Notes under the pieces: generated by a model | Told to the model about the DNA's origin: nothing | Database searches by the model: none | What the model saw: the letters and a program-made list of their open reading frames with translations, nothing else | Assembly (NCBI GenBank): GCA_026874595.1 | Contig: CM049322.1 | Coordinates: forward strand, 60,330,886 to 60,394,885 | Reading direction: 5' to 3' | Length of the DNA: 64,000 nt | Origin: Sipunculus nudus | Taxonomy: Eukaryota; Annelida; Sipuncula; Golfingiida; Sipunculidae | Program-made: the position numbers and the translations under genes | Shown: in pieces, positions 1-9,820 of the stretch | Layout: each line of letters begins with the position of its first letter | Position numbering within the stretch: the first letter of the stretch is position 1

Positions 1-592
1 AATTTTTTATTGGCTCAGTAGAATGGGGAAAAAATGATTAGCTTTGTTTCTCCATCTTTCTGTCTGTTTTAAATATTTAATGTTCATGAATAAACTTTTT
101 TTTATAAGCACTGTTGAATTAAATTTCATATCCTGTATGTATATGCAAGGGTGTTGTAACTCTCACCATCCCCTTCTTCATCCCACTGTGGCTTTGCTCC
201 TTGGCACTGTGAACAATAGTTCTATGGCTATAGCATAAAATTTAATAATTAAAGAAAATATCTGCAGAGAGACAGAGGCATTGTAACTCTAATCATAACA
301 CAACACAACACCCCCCCCCCCCCCCATCAAGTCATTGCACCTGTGGAGTGGGGACGTTATGGCAACTGTATACATATCATAAAATTGATAAAAAAGGTTT
401 AACAAATAAATTAGATCTCATCAGACAAATGTGTAAACTGTTGAACTGTCAACAGCTTATCAAAAATGTAACCAATGGAAAGGCATGGTCAGATCTCAAA
501 TATTATTTGCAACATTTTCTTCAATCATATAAACCAACCATGGCCCAAATTACCTCTTTCTCTCAAACTTTATCTACATTTCATCATATTTT

Positions 593-1770
593 TATGCCCC
601 CACCACAAAGTGGCCGGGGCATATAGTTTTACCCATGTCCGTCATTCCGTCCTTCCGTCCTTCCGAAATCAAACAGTTGTACAGACTTTTTTTCGCAATG
701 CCTGCAGATATTGGCCTGATTTTTGGTGTGTGGGCAGATATAGACCAGTTACAGATCGAGTTTGGGTTTCGTCCCGGTTGACCTACTTTTGACCGTTTTA
801 CAGCTCCTAAACTTAGAAAATTTCATGAAAAATAGAAATATTCATGACAGATACACATGTACGGACTTTTTTTCGCAATGCCTGCAGATATTGGCCTGAT
901 TTTTGGTGTGTGAGCAGATATAGACCAGTTACAGATCGAGTTCCCGTTTCGTCCTGGTTGACCTACTTTTGACCGTTTTACGGCTCCTGAACATAGAAAA
1001 TTTCATGAAAAATATGAAATTTCATGACAAATACACATGTAAGGATTTTTTTTCGCAGTGCCTGCAGATATTGGCCTGATTTTTGGTGTGTGGACAGATA
1101 TAGACTAGTTACAGATCGAGTTTGCGTTTTGTACCGGTTGACCTACTTTTGACCGTTTTACGGCTCCTTAACATAGAAAATTTCATGAAAAATAGAAATA
1201 TTCATGACAGTTCACATGTAAGGACTTTTTTTCGCAATGCCTGCAGATATTGGCCTGATTTTTGGTGTGTGAGCAGATATAGACCAGTTACAGATTGAGT
1301 TCGCGTTTCATCCCAGTTGACCTACTTTTGATTGTTTTACGGCTCCTGAACATGGAAAATTTCATGAAAAATATGAAATTTCATGACAAATACACATGTA
1401 CGGACTTTTTTTCGCAGTGCCTGCAGATATTGGCCTGATTTTTGGTGTGTGGACAGATATAGACCAGTTATAGATCGAGTTCACGTTTCGTCCCGGTTGA
1501 CCTACTTTTGACCGTTTTACGGCTCCTTAACATAGAAAATTTCATGAAAAATATGAAATTTCATGACAAATACACATGTACAGACTTTTTTTTGCAATGC
1601 CTGCAGATATTGGCCTGATTTTTAGTGTGTCGGCAGATATTGACCAGTTACAGATGGAGTTCGCATTTCATCCCGGTTGACCTACTTTTGACTGTTTTAT
1701 GGCTCCTGAACATAAAAAATTTCATGTAAAATATATATTTTCATGACAAATACACTTGTACAGACTTTCC
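593..1770 (+). mobile_element. Family E element, 3'-truncated (copy 1)
   Basis: It begins with the family E 5' hairpin (stem TATGCCCC / GGGGCATA) and a tract of TCCGTCC repeats near 640-665. Six units of about 180 bp follow, starting near 681, 861, 1041, 1220, 1400 and 1580. Each unit contains TGCCTGCAGATATTGGCC, a TTGACCTACTTTTGA segment and the paired TTTCATGA motif. The copy breaks off in a partial seventh unit near 1770, with no 3' hairpin or CTAG end. Confidence 0.8.
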
Positions 1771-2485
1771 TTCACAATACCTAATATTGAAATATTAACA
1801 ATCACATGAATGTTATACTGTAAATTAATAGTAACATTCGTTAACCTGGATAAAAATTATGTAATGACAAAAAGGAATAAATGCAAATATTGTTAATTTT
1901 TTATTGGCTCAGTAGAATGGGGAAAAAATGATTAGCTTTGTTTCTCCATCTTTCTGTCTGTTTTAAATATTTAATGTTCATGAATAAACTTTTTTTTATA
2001 AGCACTGTTGAATTAAATTTCATATCCTGTATGTATATGCAAGGGTGTTGTAACTCTCACCATCCCCTTCTTCATCCCACTGTGGCTTTGCTCCTTGGCA
2101 CTGTGAACAATAGTTCTATGGCTATAGCATAAAATTTAATAATTAAAGAAAATATCTGCAGAGAGACAGAGGCATTGTAACTCTAATCATAACACAACAC
2201 AACACCCCCCCCCCCCCCATCAAGTCATTGCACCTGTGGAGTGGGGACGTTATGGCAACTGTATACATATCATAAAATTGATAAAAAAGGTTTAACAAAT
2301 AAATTAGATCTCATCAGACAAATGTGTAAACTGTTGAACTGTCAACAGCTTATCAAAAATGTAACCAATGGAAAGGCATGGTCAGATCTCAAATATTATT
2401 TGCAACATTTTCTTCAATCATATAAACCAACCATGGCCCAAATTACCTCTTTCTCTCAAACTTTATCTACATTTCATCATATTTT

Positions 2486-3664
2486 TATGCCCCCACCACA
2501 AAGTGGCCGGGGCATATAGTTTTACCCATGTCCGTCATTCCGTCCTTCCGTCCTTCCGAAATCAAACAGTTGTACAGACTTTTTTTCGCAATGCCTGCAG
2601 ATATTGGCCTGATTTTTGGTGTGTGGGCAGATATAGACCAGTTACAGATCGAGTTTGGGTTTCGTCCCGGTTGACCTACTTTTGACCGTTTTACAGCTCC
2701 TAAACTTAGAAAATTTCATGAAAAATAGAAATATTCATGACAGATACACATGTACGGACTTTTTTTCGCAATGCCTGCAGATATTGGCCTGATTTTTGGT
2801 GTGTGAGCAGATATAGACCAGTTACAGATCGAGTTCCCGTTTCGTCCTGGTTGACCTACTTTTGACCGTTTTACGGCTCCTGAACATAGAAAATTTCATG
2901 AAAAATATGAAATTTCATGACAAATACACATGTAAGGATTTTTTTTCGCAGTGCCTGCAGATATTGGCCTGATTTTTGGTGTGTGGACAGATATAGACTA
3001 GTTACAGATCGAGTTTGCGTTTTGTACCGGTTGACCTACTTTTGACCGTTTTACGGCTCCTTAACATAGAAAATTTCATGAAAAATAGAAATATTCATGA
3101 CAGTTCACATGTAAGGACTTTTTTTCGCAATGCCTGCAGATATTGGCCTGATTTTTGGTGTGTGAGCAGATATAGACCAGTTACAGATTGAGTTCGCGTT
3201 TCATCCCAGTTGACCTACTTTTGATTGTTTTACGGCTCCTGAACATGGAAAATTTCATGAAAAATATGAAATTTCATGACAAATACACATGTACGGACTT
3301 TTTTTCGCAGTGCCTGCAGATATTGGCCTGATTTTTGGTGTGTGGACAGATATAGACCAGTTATAGATCGAGTTCGCGTTTCGTCCCGGTTGACCTACTT
3401 TTGACCGTTTTACGGCTCCTTAACATAGAAAATTTCATGAAAAATATGAAATTTCATGACAAATACACATGTACAGACTTTTTTTTGCAATGCCTGCAGA
3501 TATTGGCCTGATTTTTAGTGTGTCGGCAGATATTGACCAGTTACAGATGGAGTTCGCATTTCATCCCGGTTGACCTACTTTTGACTGTTTTATGGCTCCT
3601 GAACATAAAAAATTTCATGTAAAATATATATTTTCATGACAAATACACTTGTACAGACTTTCCT
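2486..3664 (+). mobile_element. Family E element, 3'-truncated (copy 2)
   Basis: This is the near-exact duplicate of the element at 593, carried by the second 1.89-kb unit. It has the same six 180-bp units and the same truncation point. It was evidently produced by the tandem duplication rather than by a second transposition. Confidence 0.8.
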
Positions 3665-3787
3665 TCACAATACCTAATATTGAAATATTAACAATCACAT
3701 GAATGTTATACTGTAAATTAATAGTAACATTCGTTAACCTGGATAAAAATTATGTAATGACAAAAAGGAATAAATGCAAATATTGTT

Positions 3788-4378
3788 AATTTTTTATTGG
3801 CTCAGTAGAATGGGGAAAAAATGATTAGCTTTGTTTCTCCATCTTTCTGTCTGTTTTAAATATTTAATGTTCATGAATAAACTTTTTTTTATAAGCACTG
3901 TTGAATTAAATTTCATATCCTGTATGTATATGCAAGGGTGTTGTAACTCTCACCATCCCCTTCTTCATCCCACTGTGGCTTTGCTCCTTGGCACTGTGAA
4001 CAATAGTTCTATGGCTATAGCATAAAATTTAATAATTAAAGAAAATATCTGCAGAGAGACAGAGGCATTGTAACTCTAATCATAACACAACACAACACCC
4101 CCCCCCCCCCCCATCAAGTCATTGCACCTGTGGAGTGGGGACGTTATGGCAACTGTATACATATCATAAAATTGATAAAAAAGGTTTAACAAATAAATTA
4201 GATCTCATCAGACAAATGTGTAAACTGTTGAACTGTCAACAGCTTATCAAAAATGTAACCAATGGAAAGGCATGGTCAGATCTCAAATATTATTTGCAAC
4301 ATTTTCTTCAATCATATAAACCAACCATGGCCCAAATTACCTCTTTCTCTCAAACTTTATCTACATTTCATCATATTT
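3788..4378 (+). other. Low-copy 5' flank of family E, third tandem copy
   Basis: This matches the first 590 bp of copies 1 and 2 almost exactly, including the poly-C run near 4098-4112. The flanks look more alike between copies than the 180-bp arrays do: array unit 1 of this copy has several substitutions near 4518-4568. I see no gene here. Confidence 0.7.
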
Positions 4379-6280
4379 TTATGCCCCCACCACAAAGTGG
4401 CCGGGGCATATAGTTTTACCCATGTCCGTCATTCCGTCCTTCCGTCCTTCCGAAATCAAACAGTTGTACAGACTTTTTTTCGCAATGCCTGCAGATATTG
4501 GCCTGATTTTTGGTGTGTTGGCAGATATAGACCAGTTACAGATCCAGTTAGCGTTTCGTCCCGGTTGACTTACTTTTGACCCTTTTACGGCTCCTAAACT
4601 TAGAAAATTTCATGAAAAATAGAAATATTCATGACAGATACACATGTACGGACTTTTTTTCGCAATGCCTGCAGATATTGGCCTGATTTTTGGTGTGTGA
4701 GCAGATATAGACCAGTTACAGATCGAGTTCCCGTTTCGTCCTGGTTGACCTACTTTTGACCGTTTTACGGCTCCTGAACATAGAAAATTTCATGAAAAAT
4801 ATGAAATTTCATGACAAATACACATGTACGGATTTTTTTTCGCAGTGCCTGCAGATAGTGGCCTGATTTTTGGTGTGTGGACAGATATAGACTAGTTACA
4901 GATCGAGTTCGCGTTTTGTACCGGTTGACCTACTTTTGACCGTTTTACGGCTCCTTAACATAGAAAATTTCATGAAAAATAGAAATATTCATGACAGATA
5001 CACATGTACGGACTTTTTTTCGCAGTGCCTGCAGATATTGGCCTGATTTTTGGTGTGTGAGCAGATATTGACCAGTTACAGATCGAGTTCGCGTTTCATC
5101 CTAGTTGACCTACTTTTGACCGTTTTACGGCTCCTAAACTTAGAAAATTTCATGAAAAATATGAAATTTCATGACAAATACACATGTACGGACTTTTTTT
5201 CACAGTGCCTGCAGATATTGGCCTGATTTTTGGTGTGTGGACAGATATAGACCAGTTATAGATCGAGTTCGCGTTTCGTCCCAGTTGACCTACTTTTGAC
5301 CGTTTTACGGCTCCTTAACATAGAAAATTTCATGAAAAATATGAAATTTCATGACAAATACACATGTACGGACTTTTTTTCGCAATGCCTGCAGATATTG
5401 GCCTGATTTTTAGTGTGTCGGCAGATATTGACCAGTTACAGATGGAGTTCGCATTTCATCCCGGTTGACCTACTTTTGACTGTTTTACGGCTCCTGAACA
5501 TAAAAAATTTCATGTAAAATATATATTTTCATGACAAATACACTTGTACAGACTTTTCTTCACAATACCTGCAGATATTGGCCTGATTTTTGGTGTGTGG
5601 GCAGATAATGACCAGTTACAGATCAAGTTCACGTTTTGTCCCAGTTGACCTATTTTTGACCATTTGGCGGTGCTCTAACATAGAAAATTTCATAAAAAGG
5701 TGCCCATGTATGGACTTTTTTTCGCAGTGCCTGCAGATACAGGCCTGATTTTTGGTGTGTAGGCAGATAATGACCAGTTACAGATCGAGTTCTTGTTTTG
5801 TCTCAGTTGACCTACTTTTGACCATTTGACTGCTCCTGAACATAGAAAGTTTCATGAAAAATAGAAATTTTCATAACAAATGCATATGTACTGACTTTTT
5901 TTCTTCAATGCCTGCAGATACCACCCTGTTTTTTTTTGTGTGGGCAGATAATGACAGTTACAGATCGAGTTTGCGTTTCATCCCGGTTGACCTACTTTTC
6001 ATTGTTTTACGGCTCCTAAACATAGAAAATTTCATGAAAGACAGAAATCTTTATGGAAAATGCACATGTATAGACTTTTTTTCACAATGCCTGCATATAC
6101 TGGCATGATTTTTGGTGTGTTGCTTGATAATGACCCGTTACAGATCAAGTTTGCATTTTGCCCTTGTTGACCTACTTTTGACCATACCACACCTCCTGAA
6201 CTTAAAAAATTTTCCAAATTTTACAAATGTTTCTAATTTGCTCAAGGCGGGGGCATTCGTGTCGTTCCGACACATCTAGT
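4379..6280 (+). mobile_element. Family E element, full length, Helentron-like
   Basis: The 5' end is a hairpin (stem TATGCCCC / GGGGCATA) followed by TCCGTCC repeats. About ten 180-bp units follow, increasingly diverged toward the 3' end. The 3' end has GGCGGGGGCAT, an imperfect inverted copy of 5' ATGCCCCCACC. A hairpin GTGTCG-TTC-CGACAC comes next, then ATCTAG (CTAG at 6276-6279) and a T-run. A hairpin just before CTAG, next to T, is typical of rolling-circle elements. There is no coding capacity, so it is non-autonomous. Placement in the Helitron/Helentron group is inferred from the ends alone. Confidence 0.7.
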
Positions 6281-6944
6281 TTTTATTTGTTTTACAAAAT
6301 AATGCTAACAAACAAACAAAAATGAAACCATAACCTCCTTGGCAGAGGTATTAAGTGTAGGGTAATTTTACCAGTGAAGTGTCCTCTGACTTGTTGTACC
6401 TGTGACTGTCCTGCACACCTTATCAGCTGTTTGTCTGTACACATCACATCTTCGCTTCCTGACTTGTACCTGTGACTGTACAGCACATGTTGTCTGCTGT
6501 TTGTCTGTTCATCACTTTCACCTTCTCAGCTCTCTAAGTCTGAGCTTAATTTCTTCAACTGGTGTGATAGTGCAGCCACTTGGCCCTTCATTATTTTCCT
6601 GCTAAAAATTGGGGAACTGAAGGTCGGCTATATAGTTCAAATAGTATCATTTTGCAATAACTTGGTTATTTGCATAGACAAACACAGTGCTGTTAATTCA
6701 TAAATTTTGTAATGCTGTTATGCTGTGGGCTGGTGATTATAGACTTGTCCCTTCCACACTTTTCCCAGAAATATTCAGAGATTTATGAGACTGAGTTTTA
6801 AACTGTCAGACTGTCAGTGTTTCATTATTTCAAAGTCTTGCTTCTATTCCTTGTTCAGGAAGAAAATTATTTAAGACACTGTACTAGTGATATTTTTCCA
6901 GACATTTGCTTAAAATCATAACCTGCAGTGACATCAGACAAAAA
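6281..6944. other. Low-copy AT-rich DNA with a 70-bp direct repeat
   Basis: No gene is recognisable. A roughly 70-bp segment containing ACCTGTGACTGT is duplicated at about 6388-6457 and 6458-6530, with many differences between the copies. The short reading frames that cross it show no protein motifs. Confidence 0.5.
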
Positions 6945-7024
6945 ACATAGTGAATTATAACATGGATATATAGGGTTAACCCTAACCCTAACCCTAACAT
7001 AGTGAATTATAACATGGATATATA
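6945..7024. repeat. Short interstitial telomere-like repeat flanked by a 28-bp direct duplication
   Basis: About four hexamers of telomeric type lie at 6973-6996: one in GGGTTA orientation followed by CCCTAA repeats, giving the palindrome TAGGGTTAACCCTA. They sit between two identical 28-bp sequences, 6945-6972 and 6997-7024. The direct duplication shows the motif was inserted, for example during double-strand-break repair or by telomerase-type addition. Confidence 0.85.
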
Positions 7025-7692
7025 CTTGTACTATTTTAAACAATTTCTTACCTAATTGATACGGTCCGCAGAGGGACACTGAAATAAATTCACTGACTGA
7101 TCAGGGTTGCAAGTCTAGGATATTTATATGTAAGTATATCATGCATAGATCAAAAATTGTTAATCAATCATTTATATGTAGTTGCATCAAGCAATGTTTA
7201 TTGATGAATAATGTTGCTATGGTTACTGCAACTTTTGGTTGTACTCATAGAAACACTGTCATCTTTGCAATTATTTGAAAGTACTCTTAGTTCATCCAAG
7301 TGACAACAGGTGTCCCTGTATGTTACATCTCCCTGCAGTTAGCCAGACACGTTTGCTTACTATCAGATTAGTCATAGTGAATGGCAAGTGATGGTCAGTT
7401 CCACCACCAAACCATCAGAGACTCACATGAATCCTATATTAAAAGTCACTTTATTGTTGGCACAGCTTGGCATTGTGGAATTTCTTAATTTTTTTTTTCA
7501 CTCTGACTGATCTGGACTATTGTGGGGTTATTTTTTCTGTTTCTCTCCTTGCTTTTGTGGAAGCCTTGTGGACAGTAACATAAATCTTCTGTCATAGGGT
7601 TGGTGGACATGAAGATGTATAAGATAAGATGCTGCACACCACTACAGCGCCAGACTTTACACACTGTTGTACATTAACCTTTATATGTTTAG
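7025..7692. other. Low-copy DNA, no gene seen
   Basis: AT-rich sequence without tandem structure or long reading frames. If the segment at 7693-7788 is an exon, this would be the upstream intron. It ends with a plausible branch-point sequence (TTAAC near 7674-7678) and an AG at 7691-7692. Confidence 0.4.
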
Positions 7693-7788
7693 AGCACAAC
7701 CCTGCTCCTATAATCACCACGAGTTTGCCCATGCAACCCCCAACAACAGGAGAGGCCAACGGAGATCATCAAACGCCAGACAATGGTG
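7693..7788 (+). CDS. Candidate 96-bp internal exon
   Basis: Seen in the sequence: TTTATATGTTTAG precedes position 7693, and GTACGT follows 7788, a good donor match. The segment is 96 bp, a multiple of three, and open in the frame that uses two bases of a split codon at its start and one at its end (phase 1 on both sides). It encodes a Pro/Thr/Asn/Gly-rich peptide including PAPIITTSLPMQPPTTGE and ANGDHQTPDNGG. It is GC-richer than its surroundings and lies outside all repeats. The same frame stays open from 7629 to 7889. I do not recognise a family; such peptides suit a linker or alternatively spliced region. It could equally be chance. Confidence 0.3.
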
Positions 7789-9024
7789 GTACGTCATCCA
7801 GCTTGACCAATCACTGCACATTCTTCAAGTGTGATGCACTCTCGCACCTTGACTGGCTCTCACCTCAATTAAAGACAAATGTTAATTAAGTAATTCAAAT
7901 TTGAACATATTTCAACATACAGGTTGCTGGTACTTGAAGATGCACTATAAATTAATCAAGACTTTAAGATTAACACAGGAAATTATGAACTATAATGATA
8001 TTTTTTATAACTAATTAAGACCTTTAATTGAGAGGGGATCCAGTTTATTTTTGCACATCTTGGTTTTTGAACACAAATCTTCTTGCTTCATCTACACTGC
8101 CTGCCTTTTATCTTGCTTTTTAGGTTCAGTTGATTAGTTTTATTTCTGTTTTAGCATCATTTGAGTTCATTATTATTTCTTTGATTTCAGTTTGCCAGTC
8201 ATAAGGAGAATTTTACTTGTTTTTTTTTTTTGCCTGAGCTTCAACAAGCAGATTATGTTTTACTTTATTGTCCAATCATATTGTGTCCTTTGGAGTAGTA
8301 AGCCAATCATATGGCTGCTTTTGGTGTCTATTCTCACACAAGTTTGTTGTAACACTTTCTTAAATATATTGAATGTTTTTATCAATTTGAAGTCTAGTTG
8401 TAATATATATATATATTTATTATCTGTAAATTTAAAATTTAAAATTTATTTTTTTTTATTATGTTAGGTATGATGGCTTTTAAATCTGTTTCTTTACAAT
8501 ATATTAACCAGTGGCTGTGTGAGGGGTCATTGTTATGTGCTTTAATGTATATGCTTTTTATACTAAATATCCATTCAGTACCCATGGCTGAATTGTGCAG
8601 TGAGACTCTTAGGTCAAAAGTCAAGAAGGATTAGTTCTCAGTGAAGGAGATAAATAACTTTGGCTGGTCTTTTTTCACTTCTTGACTGAAGATTTTTCCT
8701 GTGTTTGATCAGCATTAAACTTTAGTATCGATGCTAACAAAGCACTTAAGGTCACAGAGTAACACATCTACTAATTCAGGTTTAAGTGGACATTGCTGAG
8801 GGGGTCCTGCAGCAGTGACAGCACCTAAAATATGGGAACAGCATGATGGCTGACGGAATGTCAAGTAGTGTTTAGTAGAAACTACTGTTATTAAATGTCA
8901 TATAACACTCCCACTCTGTCCCGCTTCATCCACCTGTAATGATAGAGCATATTATAGTAGCCATGGTCCCATCACCAGCAAAATGGACACCAGCCCAGCA
9001 AGGATGGCCCTAGCTGCAGTGTTG
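7789..9024. other. Low-copy AT-rich DNA, no gene seen
   Basis: This holds T-rich stretches (near 8220 and 8450) and a short TA run near 8405-8416. The 91-residue frame at 8192-8467 is hydrophobic because the DNA is T-rich, and it has no recognisable domain. It runs up to the 5' end of element A1. Confidence 0.4.
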
Positions 9025-9820
9025 TTAGCGAACCTGTGAGCTTATGCGATGGTGTGGCGTCGTCCGTCGTCCGTCGTCAGTCGTCAGTACGTTAACCCAT
9101 ACTATCTTGAAAACGGCAAGAATTAGCATCACGAAATTTTATGCATAAATGATTCCTGGAACAATCTCTCTCAATTTTGTTCGAATGGTTTAAGTTTGTT
9201 GATTTTTGGCCGAGTTACAGGAAGTTGAACTTAGTCATCTGTCCAAAAAAGCATACTAAAATTACAATCTCAGAAATGGCTTGAGCCATCATCACCAAAT
9301 TTTATGCCAATGTTGGTCACATGAGTCATATCTGAAATTGAGGTATTGGTGGCACCACCTGCATTGGCCTTTTTTGTACGGGGGTCATCAGTGCCAGTAT
9401 CATACTGAGAGCTACAAAAACTTCTTCTCTGAAACGATATGGCCAAATTGGTTAATATCGCACAGAAATGATCCTAGGGTAGTGCTTTCTGAAGTTTGTT
9501 CATATGGTCTCAGTTAAGTGACATTTGGCTAAGTTATGGGAAGCTGAATTTAGTCATATGCCATAACAGCCCATTTTAGCTAAGTGGCTACAAAAATCTT
9601 CTTCTCAAAAACCACTGGGCCAAATTCTTAAATCTCACACATTAAATGTCCTTACATGTTGATAATTCAAGTTTGTTCAAATGGTCTCAGTTCAGTGACT
9701 TTTGGCTGAGTTATGGGAAGCTGAATTTAGTCATATGTTATAACAGCCCATGTTAGCTAAGCGGCTACAAAAATCTTCTCAAAAACGTCTGGGCCAAATT
9801 CTTAAATCTCACACATTAAT
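9025..9820 (+). mobile_element. Family A element A1, 5' part
   Basis: It starts with TTAGCGAACCTGTGAGC, followed by GTCGTCCGTC repeats. The 11-bp motif GCGAACCTGTG at 9028-9038 recurs inverted at the 3' end (14558-14568). Internal units contain GGTCTCAGTTCAGTGACTTT and TGGCTGAGTTATGGGAAGC, and one GGTGGCACCACC. The part is interrupted at 9820 by element C1 and resumes at 12696. The frames within it are broken and carry no transposase. Confidence 0.8.

Larger units (their letters stand above)
1..3787 (+). repeat. 1.89-kb tandem duplication, copies 1 and 2
   Basis: Positions 1-1894 and 1895-3787 are nearly identical head-to-tail copies, and a third copy starts at 3788 (offsets 1894 and 1893). 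Each copy has about 590 bp of non-repetitive AT-rich sequence with a poly-C run (15, 14 and 15 C in the three copies), then the 5' half of a family E element cut off inside its array, then about 120 bp of flank that joins the next copy. The few differences I noticed between copies 1 and 2 are single bases (for example near 1493) and the C-run length. Short reading frames repeat identically in each copy and show no protein signature. A recent unequal crossover is likely; an assembly duplication is the alternative. Confidence 0.9.

Noticed and set aside
348-626. 92-codon frame repeated three times at 348, 2241 and 4135
   Set aside because: It is repeated only because the DNA is triplicated, it runs into the start of the E element, and it shows no domain.
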